Position numbers and translations under genes: made by a program. 63,197 nt of DNA from positions 1 to 63,197 of the forward strand of contig JAHJMN010000144.1 in the NCBI GenBank assembly GCA_018821305.1. The letters are read 5' to 3'. The notes beneath the pieces were generated by a model. It ran no database searches and was not told the DNA's origin. It was given only the letters and a program-made list of their open reading frames with translations. Source of the DNA: Myxococcota bacterium. GTDB taxonomy: Bacteria > Myxococcota_A > Polyangia > HGW-17. Shown here in pieces: positions 1 to 9,229 of the stretch (positions are counted from its first letter, which is position 1; every line of letters starts with the position of its first letter).

Positions 1-227
1 ATACGATTGTGAGTTATTTTAAAGAAATGCTTCAGGAAAGAGCCCCTGATTTCCTGTTCCTGCTACTGATTTCCTGTTTATCTGAAATTTTTTAACAGGG
101 ACTCAGGTAGTCAGGCAAACAGGATCAGGATCAGGTCATAAGCATTCAACATCAAAGCATAATTACAAATGGTTGATGAAAACATACACTTTTCACTTTT
201 CGATCCTTTTACTAATGAAGCGGTCTA
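1..227 (+). repeat. MITE-like family A, copy 1 (left end cut by window)
   Basis: This is the right-hand ~227 bp of a repeat found about eleven times in the window. It ends in GAAGCGGTCTA, the inverted counterpart of the TAKACCGCTT left end seen in complete copies. The interior is an imperfect long inverted repeat built from CCTG/CAGG blocks (CCTGTTCCTGCTACTG on the left, CAGGTAGTCAGGCAAACAGG on the right). It ends about 11 bp beyond the stop codon of the polymerase gene that follows. No coding capacity is seen. Confidence 0.85.
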
Positions 228-238
228 GACCCAACTAT

Positions 239-3163
239 TCAGATTTTCTCGACTCGCTCCACTATCAGCGAAATCTCACCAAATTCACTTTTTACAGTAC
301 CACTTACAACAAAAGGTCGCAGGAAAGCCACATCATCACCGTATTTTCCATACATTTCGGGAAATAAAACTGTCTCGTAAATCGCAGTTTCGTCTTCAAA
401 TGACACAAACTCCATCATTTCGCCTTTGATGGTTGTCAAAACACGACGGGTTACAGGCCAACCCATTACAGTGACAAAACGATCGATATGATGCTCAAGA
501 TCTATTGCTTTGATGCATTGTCGACGAATAAAAGCTGGAATATCAAAGAGTACAAGGGGGTGCTCATCCGCAAGAAATCCACATTTTTCAAAAAAAAACT
601 GCCTCTGCTGACGAAGAGGAACTGGACGAGATGCTTTACCGGGAACCGGGAATTCCTCGTGGAAGAGCGTGGGTTTAGATGGGTTGAAATTATCGCGGAG
701 GGCATAATGCCAGAGGATCTCCTGTCTTGTCTGACTATTTGAAATGCTGTCCAGAGCACCAAGGTTGACTAGAAGTTCAAAATCCGCTGGAAAGGGTTGA
801 ACTCGACGAATAAAATCATCGCAATCAGTGTAGGGGCCTTCAGTTTCTCGCATGCGTACTATGCGCTTTGCCGTATCCTGCCTCAACTCACTGATGGCCA
901 TAAAACCGATTCTTAAAACGCCGCCGCTCCCGCGATATTTCCACTGACTTTCATTGACATCCGGTGGTGCAACGCGCACACCCAATCGACGAGCTTCACT
1001 GACATATGCCGAAGGGGAATAGAAACCACCCATATTTGACAAAACGGCAGCAATAAATTCTGCCCCGAAATGGGTTTTCAGGTAACCACTCTGAAATGAA
1101 ACCATGGCATATGAAGCACTGTGGGGCTTGCAGAATGAATACCCGTCAAAGGAAAGGATCATGTTCCAGACTTCAGTAATAACGTCCTCGGAAATACCTC
1201 GCGAGATCGCGCCCTCTCGAAAATCTATATAATATTCGCGTAATTTGACTTCCTTATTCTTTTTAGAAAGTATCCGCCGGAGATTGTCAGCTTTGCCTTC
1301 GGAAAACCCAGCTAAAGCCATAGCTGTGCGCGAAACATCCTCCTGGTAGCACATGATTCCGTAAGTTTCGGAAAGTATTTTCTCTAAAACAGGATGGAGC
1401 GGCTTGTATTTTTTCCCTCTCAAGCGTGCCACATACTCGTTTATGTATTTATTAGCTGCGGGTCGAATAATAGAAGAATGTATAACCAGATGTTCAAAAT
1501 CACCATGTTTTGTCTTACGCTGAAGTTGACGCATGGCAGGAGATTCAACATAAAAAACTCCCATGGTTTCCCCTCGGGCCATGAGGTTGATAGTCTCCGG
1601 ATCAAGAGCGGGGTCACGAAAAGACTCTGGAATCTCAATACCGTTCTCACGAATATTTTCAAGTGTATCTCTTATAACCGCAAGGCTTCTATTGCCAAGT
1701 AAATCAATTTTAACAAGCCCCGCCTCTTCGGTCCAGTCCTTCTCCCAGTTGATTATCGGGACCCCCTTGGGAGCCATTTCCACGGGGACTCTGGAAGAAA
1801 TTGGGTCCGGTGTAATAACCATTCCGCCGGGATGGACACTGATATACCTCGGGAAATGATTAAGCCTCTGAGCAACAGAAGTAATTTCATCCCATGGTGA
1901 ATCTAATTCGAAGGAAGTTGTCGTGTAAAAACGCTCGGACCAGGGACGCCGACCGTGGTCACGACCATGCCTCGATAGAGCCTTCTGCATGGCGGTAATT
2001 TCGCCATCGGGAATGCCAAAAGCTCTGGCAACCTCACGAACAGCACTCTTTGGTTTGAAATGTACGTGATTACAAACCATTGCGCAGTGCTCACGGCCAT
2101 ATTTTTCCATTGCGCTGTCAATAATGGCATCTCTTTCATCCCACGCAAAATCCACATCAATATCAGGAGGATCCACCCTCTCCATATTTAGAAATCGCTC
2201 AAAAAACAGATTATAACGGATGGGATCAACATTAGTTATTCCAAGTGAGTATGAAACTATGGAAGCAGCCCCACTTCCCCTTCCGCAGGTTCTGGAAGCT
2301 TTACTTACGATGTCCTGAACAATGAGAAAATAGTCTGCAAAACCCTTTTTATTTATTATATTTAGTTCGTACTCAATGCGTTCGATGACCGCTTCGGAAA
2401 GCTCCCCATAGCGTTTCATAGCTCCATCAATAGTGTTAATACGAAGGGTTTCGGCACTGTTTCCAGAAAGTCGAGGAAATATAGTGCCCTGATCCATGGA
2501 AAAATCATCGCAAAGGTCTGCAATCTGATAGGTGGCATTAATAGAAGCAGGGGAAAAGGAAAACATAGCTTTCCAGCGTTCCGGAGACGGTGGCATTTTA
2601 ACTGGAGGCGTGTAAATTGAGTTATTGTCAATGGCCCTGAGAATACAATGAACTTTGTAATCAAGTGTTGTCCCCCAGGATATTTCAGGAACAGCAACGG
2701 GAGGAATCCCCATGCTTTGAGCTCTCTTGAGGGAATCTATTCGTGGAAAGAGAAGTGGATACCAGATTAGAGTCGAAGGAGGCAAAACACTGATAATCGA
2801 CTCAATGTCCGTGATACAGACAACATCGCTTGTTATATAGGGAATAAGATCAATGGATTCAGGTTCGCTGTTTCTATCTCTGAGATTAATTGCACTCAAA
2901 AGAGAACTGAGTTGGCGAAACCCGTTGTAATTACGAGCAAACAGAATCAAATTACCGTCTTTTCGCAGGAAATTTACACCGGTTACAGGTTTTATTGAAC
3001 GCGCCCGGCATTTATCCCGGAAATCAAAAAGTCCGTAGAAATTGCCGTTATCAGCACATCCAATAGCCGGCATCCCCATGGAAGCCGCCATTTCCGAAAG
3101 TTCAGCGTTTGTCATGGCTCCATAAAGTAAAGAATAAGGTGTCCGAACGTTCAGAAAAATCAT
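239..3163 (-). CDS. dnaE: DNA polymerase III alpha-subunit-like protein (DnaE/DnaE2 family, short form)
   Basis: C-family DNA polymerase of about 974 residues. Replicative DnaE is usually ~1,160 and error-prone DnaE2 ~1,050, so this is short. The palm motif PPDIDVDF (near residues 332-339) supplies two catalytic aspartates and GLVKIDLLG the third, so polymerase activity looks intact. The N-terminal PHP domain is degenerate: the usual HVHT/HxH metal motif reads NVRT and the TDHG-type motif reads ADNG, so metal-dependent exonuclease activity is unlikely. An OB-fold region ends the protein. The ATG at 3163 is chosen because a GTG at 3169 would abut the -10 box and homologues begin close to this point. 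The isolated setting and regulated-looking promoter suggest a DNA-damage or translesion polymerase rather than the main replicase. No imuA or imuB is seen nearby. Confidence 0.85.
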   Translation of the reverse strand: MIFLNVRTPYSLLYGAMTNAELSEMAASMGMPAIGCADNGNFYGLFDFRDKCRARSIKPVTGVNFLRKDGNLILFARNYNGFRQLSSLLSAINLRDRNSEPESIDLIPYITSDVVCITDIESIISVLPPSTLIWYPLLFPRIDSLKRAQSMGIPPVAVPEISWGTTLDYKVHCILRAIDNNSIYTPPVKMPPSPERWKAMFSFSPASINATYQIADLCDDFSMDQGTIFPRLSGNSAETLRINTIDGAMKRYGELSEAVIERIEYELNIINKKGFADYFLIVQDIVSKASRTCGRGSGAASIVSYSLGITNVDPIRYNLFFERFLNMERVDPPDIDVDFAWDERDAIIDSAMEKYGREHCAMVCNHVHFKPKSAVREVARAFGIPDGEITAMQKALSRHGRDHGRRPWSERFYTTTSFELDSPWDEITSVAQRLNHFPRYISVHPGGMVITPDPISSRVPVEMAPKGVPIINWEKDWTEEAGLVKIDLLGNRSLAVIRDTLENIRENGIEIPESFRDPALDPETINLMARGETMGVFYVESPAMRQLQRKTKHGDFEHLVIHSSIIRPAANKYINEYVARLRGKKYKPLHPVLEKILSETYGIMCYQEDVSRTAMALAGFSEGKADNLRRILSKKNKEVKLREYYIDFREGAISRGISEDVITEVWNMILSFDGYSFCKPHSASYAMVSFQSGYLKTHFGAEFIAAVLSNMGGFYSPSAYVSEARRLGVRVAPPDVNESQWKYRGSGGVLRIGFMAISELRQDTAKRIVRMRETEGPYTDCDDFIRRVQPFPADFELLVNLGALDSISNSQTRQEILWHYALRDNFNPSKPTLFHEEFPVPGKASRPVPLRQQRQFFFEKCGFLADEHPLVLFDIPAFIRRQCIKAIDLEHHIDRFVTVMGWPVTRRVLTTIKGEMMEFVSFEDETAIYETVLFPEMYGKYGDDVAFLRPFVVSGTVKSEFGEISLIVERVEKI

Positions 3164-3169
3164 CAGCAC

Positions 3170-3197
3170 ATAATACCTTACATTTGTAAGGTGTCAA
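3170..3197 (-). promoter_or_regulatory. sigma70-type promoter with perfect palindrome between -35 and -10 (SOS-box-like)
   Basis: Read on the minus strand, TTGACA (3197-3192) is followed by a 16-bp spacer and TATTAT (3175-3170). The whole spacer is a perfect inverted repeat, CCTTACA-AA-TGTAAGG. A repressor bound there would block RNA polymerase. Its TTAC-N4-GTAA core resembles the TTAC-N3-GTAA LexA box described for Bdellovibrio. The expected transcription start, about 7 nt past the -10, coincides with the ATG at 3163, so the mRNA may be leaderless. Confidence 0.7.
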
Positions 3198-3235
3198 GTT
3201 CCTCTGATTATTTTCAAGGTCAGTAAGGAGGAATG

Positions 3236-4336
3236 TTACTCTGCCATGAGATCCCGGGTAATCCGAATATCGTTTTCAATCGACTTTACAACATTAATTA
3301 TACGAGGGTCAAAATGTTTGCCACTTCCTTCGTATATAATTCCAATAGCTTTCTCATGAGTCATGGGTTCTTTATATGGTCTTCTAGACCGTAGAGCATC
3401 ATAAACATCCACAACTGCCATAATTCTCGCAGAGAGTGGGATCTGTTCCATCGTAAGCCCTTGAGGATATCCGCTCCCATCCCATTTTTCATGATGGCAT
3501 TTGGCGATCTCTATTCCCATCTTTATAAACGTGTTTTTAGGATACTTTGAATGCACTTCTTCAAGAGTTCTGGCCCCCAATGCTGCATGAGTTTTCATTG
3601 TTTCAAACTCTTCCGGAGTTAATTTCCCTGGTTTGAGGAGAATTGCGTCGGGAATTCCAACTTTGCCAATATCATGGAGAGGGCTTGCATGGTATAGGTT
3701 TGCAAGAAAGTCTTCATTGATCTGATGACGAAAATTCTCATAAGAAGCGAGTTTCTCACCGATCATATGACATAACGTTTGCACACGCTCAATATGTTTT
3801 CCAGTGTCATCATCTCGACTTTCCGCGAGTTTTGCTAAAGCCGCAATAGTAGCGATTTGAGACTCACTGATCTCCTTGACCTGAGCCATTACCATCTGCT
3901 CCAGAAATTGATTCCTCTCTGCCAGATCCTTCTGAAGTTTGCGGATCCGAAGGTGAATGTCTACCCGGGCTATAAGTTCAGTAACCTGAAAGGGCTTGGT
4001 AATATAATCGACAGCACCATGTTTGAAAGCCTTCACTTTACTGCCCAGATCTTTCTCACCACTGAGAAAAAGAATTGGAATATCCTTGATACCCATGCGA
4101 TCCCTGATGGATTCTGCAACATCGAATCCATTCATATCAGGCATGTTGATGTCAAGAATGAAAAGATCGGGAATAAATTCAAGCAATCTTGCAAGAGCCT
4201 CAACCCCACTACTAAGCTGGGTTATAACATACCCCCGCCGTTTCAAAAGCTCTCCAAGAAGTTCAAGGGACTCCAGTTGATCATCAACGATCATTACATT
4301 CGGAGTCCATCCAATTTCCGCTACTTCACCAGTCAT
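3236..4336 (-). CDS. response regulator with HD-GYP domain (cyclic-di-GMP phosphodiesterase type)
   Basis: RpfG-like two-domain cytoplasmic protein. The N-terminal receiver domain (about residues 10-125) has the phospho-acceptor aspartate in LFILDINMPDMNG and the conserved lysine in YITKPF. A helical linker follows, then an HD-GYP domain with HDIGK, HHEKWDGSGYP and DVYDALRSRRPYK. In this family the domain hydrolyses c-di-GMP to GMP or pGpG, so the protein probably couples a histidine-kinase signal to lower c-di-GMP. The second ATG (4336) is preferred over 4342 because GAGG lies 7 nt upstream of it. No cognate kinase is adjacent, so the partner is unknown. Confidence 0.9.
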   Translation of the reverse strand: MTGEVAEIGWTPNVMIVDDQLESLELLGELLKRRGYVITQLSSGVEALARLLEFIPDLFILDINMPDMNGFDVAESIRDRMGIKDIPILFLSGEKDLGSKVKAFKHGAVDYITKPFQVTELIARVDIHLRIRKLQKDLAERNQFLEQMVMAQVKEISESQIATIAALAKLAESRDDDTGKHIERVQTLCHMIGEKLASYENFRHQINEDFLANLYHASPLHDIGKVGIPDAILLKPGKLTPEEFETMKTHAALGARTLEEVHSKYPKNTFIKMGIEIAKCHHEKWDGSGYPQGLTMEQIPLSARIMAVVDVYDALRSRRPYKEPMTHEKAIGIIYEGSGKHFDPRIINVVKSIENDIRITRDLMAE

Positions 4337-4493
4337 CAGCATACCTCAATTCAAACTCAGCAGTTTATTTTCCATAAACAAATGGAAGCGTTCTGGCTCA
4401 AATAAAATAGATTGAAACTTCAAAATATCTTGAAATTTAAAGAAAAAAACACCAGAAAAGCTCTGTCCTTTTAACCGAAAACGGTCGGCATTT

Positions 4494-4637
4494 AGTTCGT
4501 GTCCGGAAATTCGCTTCGCGAAGAATTTTATTAAAAATTCTATCCAGCCACTAGTAATAAATTCAACACCTTGCGGTTACTATCCTGAGCCAAAAATCGG
4601 CGAAAAATTTGATTTTCGGTATTACAGGACAGTAACT
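4494..4637. repeat. family B repeat (long form) in a 600-bp gene-free interval
   Basis: The ends are AGTTCGTGTCCGG on the left and CAGGACAGTAACT on the right, imperfect inverted repeats shared with other family B copies. Just inside the left end is the small hairpin ATTCGCTTCGCGAAGAAT, followed by an ATTTTATTAAAAAT palindrome. The flanks (4343-4493 and 4638-4943) show no convincing gene. They presumably hold the promoter of the lipoprotein gene that follows. Confidence 0.6.
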
Positions 4638-4943
4638 ATTTAAGGAATATACATTAAGAAGTGAATCATTCCAAGATCCACCTTCATCATTTATCGGTTG
4701 CCAGACTCGCCACTTTAACTTTCACTCAAAAATTCAACGGAACTGTCGGAAAACCGAAAAGCGTTTTTAATATAATAATTTAGCCCCAATGCGATTGAGC
4801 GGATCAGCAATAGGCTCAGTATAACTATATATATGCTAAATGTTAATTTTGTGTGAGGAGTTTTTTATCCTGCGTTTTTAAGATTTTATGTAATATATTC
4901 TTAATACTATTGAGCATTTCTTTATTTTTTGAAAGTGAGCAAA

Positions 4944-7415
4944 ATGAAATTATTTTTAACCTTTTTTTTATTTATTACGCTTTCCAATTGCTCCAGTGAC
5001 AAGGTCTCAAATAACAACAATTCACAAAATAATACCAATACATCCAACAACTCGAATAATGTCAATAACATTGAAGAAAGCCGAATTATTATAATAAAAT
5101 CTATAAAGTTACCGGATGCCCTGGCCTTAAAAGTCTCTTCCCTGTTAGGGCAAGCAATTGGCGATATCAACCGTGTTGAAATAACTGAGACCATTCCATT
5201 AAAAGTTCCTGCTGGCTCCACAGTCATTTATACGGGAGACCATGCTACACAGGTAATTCCCGAAGAACTTATTGGAAGTATCGGAGAGGATTCATGGATT
5301 GTCAGCACTGAAGTTGTCGAAGGAATTACCAGAATTGGCATTGGCGCGTGTAGTTCATGCATCAACGGAAACGGGACATCATATGGTCTGCTGGCATTAC
5401 TTGAAAATGCGGGGTTTGCCTTTTTGCATCCATTAAAACCGGTAATACCTCAACTTCAACCGGGAGATCCACGTTTTATATTCAACACCTCATCCTCACC
5501 GCGATGGACACGACGAGGGATCCACATACACACAATGCACCCCACCGAACTGGCCCACGTACTTAATGGCTGGGGACTCTCATCAATGGAAGATGAAACA
5601 AGCTTTCAGCAACAGCTTATTCTCTGGGAAAATACCCTCATCTGGGCCCTTGCAAATGGTCTGAATATGCTTCACTGGGTTCTTCTTGAATCTCCTGATT
5701 GGGAGGCATTCAGTAGAAGTGACTTACGGCTAAGTCGCCTCACTCAACTTGTTTCCATGGCTCATGACTATAACCTGAAAGCAGGTGTAGATGTGCCAAT
5801 TTCCCTTGCTCAGCAAAATGCATTCCGACTGGTCAGAAATGCTGAAGCCCCACTGGAAGAAAGAATAATGGAGCTGGAGTCAAGCGTAGACTGGCTGATG
5901 CAGGCTGGTTTTGATTACTTGATGACGGAAGCGGGAAACAGTGAATTCACTCATGGTGATCCCGCTGAGACCATTCAATTATATGATGCCCTCTCGCTTT
6001 ATCTTAAAAACGACCATAACGGCACTCCTGTCTGGATAAAAGTACACTGTAGCTCGAATCAGACGGCACAAGGGTATGCGGATCCGCTCACAGGAAACGA
6101 TATAAATTATAATTTTCTAGTTCACTATTCAAACCCTGCCATGGGCGCATTGCCTCACACTGTTCAACATTATTCACTTTCGGATCCGGCACCTACATAC
6201 GGGAACACTGATTTCGAATTTATTAGAGATTTCATGTACTACGAAGCATCTGAGCGTTCTGTTATCTGGTATCCTGAAACAGCCTACTGGGTCAGTTTCG
6301 ATATTGATGTTCCATTGTTTCTTCCAGTATATGCACTCAATCGGTACAAGGATCTTCATGAAATTGCCCTGGACGAAGATTCCGGTCTGGTAGGATCAGG
6401 AAATAGAATTGATGGGCAGTTTTTCTTTTCTTCCGGGTGGGAATTCGGGTACTGGCTCAATGATGCCGTTGCGGCTCGGTCCTCATGGAACATTGACACG
6501 GCCCTGGGGTATCAGGACAGTTTTCGAGATTTTCTCGTTCAAAAGTTACATTTTCCTCAAGATATTGCTGATTTCATTACTGAATATGCAATTTTCCAAC
6601 TTGATTCATACATTTATGGAAAAGTAAACGGAGCATCCCCACAGGATGTTATACAAAAAAATGCTCAGGCATACCTGCAAGGATGGGAATCCTGGGATGA
6701 CATTACAAAGACAGGATCCACTCACATGCCATCCTCATTTCAGATGACACAGCCCGATCGTATTGGCCTTGTCGATACAAAAACGAATTTTACAGGTTTT
6801 GAATCTGATGTAAAACCACTATTGGATTTCACTGAAAACCAATCTGAATATTATTTAACAATGATTACGGATAATAGTTCCTTTTCCACAGAAACACATG
6901 ATTTCACAAATATTTTCTACGATTTTTTAATTGGGGTAGAAATCAATTATCTCCGGGCAACTCAGATTCACGGACTTTATGACTATTCCGATACCTGGAA
7001 AGATGATCCTCTTAAACTTGATGAAACTCTTCAGACCTGGCGGATGGAGCGACTGGATACTGCCAGATCAGCCCTTGATAATGCGCAAATTATTATTGAT
7101 AATTACACTGGAAGCGCCATCCTTCCTCACATCTACTCCTGGGGTACAAACCCAACCTGCTATGATTTTAATTATCTTTGGACGGCGAAATCTCTGTATT
7201 ACTGGTGGCGCGATGAAGGTAAGGCAGTTGATGCTCCTCTTTCACCTTGTTATCTCAATATTATTAATGCTGCTAAAACTGCCGGAGATGAAGCTGTTTC
7301 AAATCTACAAACATTATTTTCAACGCTATCATGGACATACAATATTTCTGAGTGTCTCGTACCCCCTGCAAGTGAGCCACAATTCCCTCAGGATGATCTT
7401 CGGTCACGACCGTGA
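4944..7415 (+). CDS. large lipoprotein with glycoside-hydrolase-like domains (GH20/GH67-type architecture)
   Basis: About 823 residues. A lipoprotein signal peptide ends in the lipobox LSNC, followed by an Asn/Ser/Thr-rich linker (about residues 20-45), so the protein is probably tethered to the outer membrane or cell surface. Residues ~45-160 look like the small alpha/beta domain that precedes the barrel in GH20/GH67-type enzymes (GTSYGLLALLENAGFAFLHP). From ~165 a TIM-barrel-like region begins (RWTRRGIHIHTMHPTE) with many aromatic and acidic residues. The C-terminal ~200 residues are helical. The substrate cannot be told and catalytic acids were not assigned. The start at 4944 fits the signal peptide; an upstream TTG would lengthen it unnaturally. 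The gene stands alone between two repeats. Confidence 0.6.
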   Translation: MKLFLTFFLFITLSNCSSDKVSNNNNSQNNTNTSNNSNNVNNIEESRIIIIKSIKLPDALALKVSSLLGQAIGDINRVEITETIPLKVPAGSTVIYTGDHATQVIPEELIGSIGEDSWIVSTEVVEGITRIGIGACSSCINGNGTSYGLLALLENAGFAFLHPLKPVIPQLQPGDPRFIFNTSSSPRWTRRGIHIHTMHPTELAHVLNGWGLSSMEDETSFQQQLILWENTLIWALANGLNMLHWVLLESPDWEAFSRSDLRLSRLTQLVSMAHDYNLKAGVDVPISLAQQNAFRLVRNAEAPLEERIMELESSVDWLMQAGFDYLMTEAGNSEFTHGDPAETIQLYDALSLYLKNDHNGTPVWIKVHCSSNQTAQGYADPLTGNDINYNFLVHYSNPAMGALPHTVQHYSLSDPAPTYGNTDFEFIRDFMYYEASERSVIWYPETAYWVSFDIDVPLFLPVYALNRYKDLHEIALDEDSGLVGSGNRIDGQFFFSSGWEFGYWLNDAVAARSSWNIDTALGYQDSFRDFLVQKLHFPQDIADFITEYAIFQLDSYIYGKVNGASPQDVIQKNAQAYLQGWESWDDITKTGSTHMPSSFQMTQPDRIGLVDTKTNFTGFESDVKPLLDFTENQSEYYLTMITDNSSFSTETHDFTNIFYDFLIGVEINYLRATQIHGLYDYSDTWKDDPLKLDETLQTWRMERLDTARSALDNAQIIIDNYTGSAILPHIYSWGTNPTCYDFNYLWTAKSLYYWWRDEGKAVDAPLSPCYLNIINAAKTAGDEAVSNLQTLFSTLSWTYNISECLVPPASEPQFPQDDLRSRP

Positions 7416-7437
7416 AAACAATTGAATTTCCGGACAC

Positions 7438-7724
7438 TAGACCGCTTGCGGAGTAATACGATTGTGACTCGGTTTAAAGAAAATCTTCAAGAATGAGCCC
7501 CTCTAAAGCATTCCGCTGCGCGAAATTGCCTACCTGATTTTCCTGTTGCTGCTACTGATTTCCTGTTTATCTGAAATTTTTTAACAGGGACTCAGGTAGT
7601 CAGGCAAACAGGAAATCAGCATCAGTGGCATGTCGTAAACATCCAATATAAATGCATAATTACAAAGGCTGGATGAAAATATTCAGTTTTCACGTTTCGA
7701 GCCTTTTATTCTGCAAAATGTCTA
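7438..7724 (+). repeat. MITE-like family A, copy 2 (with a nested palindrome)
   Basis: The left end, CTAGACCGCTTGCGG, lies 22 bp after the stop codon of the lipoprotein gene. The right end is degenerate (AAAATGTCTA). It is longer than other copies because a 22-bp GC-rich palindrome (GCATTCCGCTGCGCGAAATTGC, 7508-7529, about half symmetric) is inserted in the left half. A family B end (TTTCCGGACACT) directly abuts it at 7427-7438. Confidence 0.85.
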
Positions 7725-7788
7725 AAAAACTGATTTCCGGTGCAGGGTTTTATTGAGATTGAAGGGGGAAATCCGCGAAGGAAGCGGA

Positions 7789-8925
7789 TTAAATAGCGGT
7801 TTTGAGAGGAACAGTCTTTACAATAGAGTTGTTGCGGAGTTTACCTGCACCGGAAACCACGATCATTGAGCCGTCAGCAAAATCCCCGGTTACCAGATAA
7901 CTGTTTTCAATCATCATCAGGGGAGTTACAGATTTCATTGATGCAGTCTTTTTTGAGACTACATATACATATTTTTTCCCATTTCGCTCAAGAACACTCT
8001 CAACGGGGATTATATATCCGTTAACAGCAGGCTTGAAGAAAGATATTTTCATGGTCATCCCATCGTTAATCATCCAGCGCTGCTCGGTCCCATTAGTTAC
8101 AATATTATTTTTAAATTCAATTGTTACGGGAAAAGTTCCGGAAGCAGGATCCGCCGCAGGGCTGATAAATTTAACTTCGCCAACCCAGGTACGGCCGCCC
8201 CAGGTCACACTTTGAACTTCAACTTTATCTCCAACTTTAACATTCATAACATCAGATTCACTTATCCCTGTTTTGATCCGCACAGTGCTGAGATCAATCA
8301 ACCTTGCAAGTGGACTACCCGCACTTACAAGATTTCCCTGATTCTGATGCACTGAGCTTATCTGACCGTCAAAAGGAGCCAGGAGATGAGTACCTGTAAG
8401 GCTTTCATTAACTTGGCCAAGTGTCGCCCGGGCGGTTTCAAGTTGAAGGTTCTGGCTTTTATACTGAAGCTCAGATAATTCAAAATCGCGTTGGCTTATT
8501 ACCCCTTGTTTCCGGAGCTCCTTCATTTTTTTGTAATCTCTCGTAGTCTGCTCAAGAGAGGTACTGATTTCATTCACTCTTGATTTAGCTTGATTATGCT
8601 GAGACCACAGGCCAATGGTTTTCACCCTGGCCACCGGTTGTCCTTTTTTAACCCAATCGCCGGCATTCAGATTAAAACTTATGAGTTTCCCGCTCATTTC
8701 CATTCCCAGAATAACTTCGCGAACCGGACCTGCTTTTCCAACGGTCTTAATAACAGGTCTGTAATCCTGTTTTTTTGCAGTAACAACATTAACAGCTTGT
8801 TCCACAATTTTTATTTCATCGCGATTATTTGCGTTTGCCCCTGCGGAGCAACCTGAGAAGTAAATCAGAAAGCTGAGGGAAAGAATACTGACGGCAATTG
8901 TAAAAAATAGTCTGCTCTTTTTCAT
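7789..8925 (-). CDS. orphan RND-type membrane fusion lipoprotein (HlyD/AcrA family)
   Basis: Periplasmic adaptor of about 378 residues. The signal peptide ends in a lipobox (YFSGC), giving an inner-membrane-anchored lipoprotein. The barrel-sandwich half-motifs lie around GKLISFNLNAGDWVKKGQPVARV and HLLAPFDGQISSV, with a coiled coil between them, then beta-barrel and membrane-proximal domains. It is clearly paralogous to the adaptor at 24742-26190 (shared LGLWSQ, the coiled-coil turn and the VMNVKVGD region) but has no pump or TolC gene beside it. The start is the ATG at 8925 with AAAGGA just upstream; more upstream ATGs lack a ribosome site. Candidate LytTR direct repeats lie 104-155 bp upstream, suggesting control by the regulator at 11399-12142. 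Confidence 0.9.
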   Translation of the reverse strand: MKKSRLFFTIAVSILSLSFLIYFSGCSAGANANNRDEIKIVEQAVNVVTAKKQDYRPVIKTVGKAGPVREVILGMEMSGKLISFNLNAGDWVKKGQPVARVKTIGLWSQHNQAKSRVNEISTSLEQTTRDYKKMKELRKQGVISQRDFELSELQYKSQNLQLETARATLGQVNESLTGTHLLAPFDGQISSVHQNQGNLVSAGSPLARLIDLSTVRIKTGISESDVMNVKVGDKVEVQSVTWGGRTWVGEVKFISPAADPASGTFPVTIEFKNNIVTNGTEQRWMINDGMTMKISFFKPAVNGYIIPVESVLERNGKKYVYVVSKKTASMKSVTPLMMIENSYLVTGDFADGSMIVVSGAGKLRNNSIVKTVPLKTAI

Positions 8926-8970
8926 AGGTGTTCCTTTCATGAGCATCCAGTTACCGATGCCCATGAGACT

Positions 8971-8976
8971 TTTATA
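8971..8976 (-). promoter_or_regulatory. candidate -10 box of the orphan fusion-protein gene
   Basis: TATAAA on the minus strand, 46 bp before the ATG at 8925. The hexamer 17 bp further upstream (ACGAAC) is a poor -35, as expected for a promoter that needs an activator bound at the direct repeats just beyond it. Confidence 0.4.
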
Positions 8977-9028
8977 ACCCTGAATAATTAACTGTTCGTT
9001 ATGTCTTAGGTCAGTACAATGTTTTCTT

Positions 9029-9080
9029 CGGTAAAAAGTTAGAACTTCGGTGAATGACGTTTTTTACCCGGTGAAAAACG
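9029..9080 (-). promoter_or_regulatory. direct-repeat cluster resembling a LytTR-family binding site
   Basis: Three related 12-mers appear in the same orientation: CGGTAAAAAGTT (9029), CGGTGAATGACG (9048) and CGGTGAAAAACG (9069). The last two are 21 bp apart. LytTR regulators bind two ~9-bp direct repeats with ~21-22 bp periodicity. The same motif recurs upstream of the liaF-like/lytS/lytR operon at 13996-14029. Here it lies ~50-100 bp upstream of the predicted -10 of the fusion-protein gene. Confidence 0.6.
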
Positions 9081-9204
9081 CATGCATCGCGATAATAACC
9101 ACAGGTGCCGGAATTTTTATTCCAGATTTTTTAAATCGAAAAGAACGTTTTTCTCTTTTTTGGCTCTCGCCATTTTTTCTGCGAAAAAAAGGCTGCCGCC
9201 TGTT

Positions 9205-9229
9205 GAACGTTTTTCTACGAAAAACGTTC
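9205..9229 (-). terminator. perfect 11-bp hairpin at the end of the pseudokinase gene
   Basis: GAACGTTTTTC (9205-9215), a 3-nt loop, then GAAAAACGTTC (9219-9229). It overlaps the last base of the kinase stop codon. It probably acts as an intrinsic or bidirectional terminator, though no clean T tract follows. The surrounding 9130-9230 has further GAACGTTTTTC copies. Confidence 0.5.

Noticed and set aside
502-2697. Several long frames antisense or out of frame to the polymerase gene
   Set aside because: They are shadows of a well-supported coding region with no family resemblance.
3164-3169. GTG at 3169 as the polymerase start
   Set aside because: It touches the -10 box, so it could not be transcribed in full; the ATG at 3163 fits homologues and the promoter.
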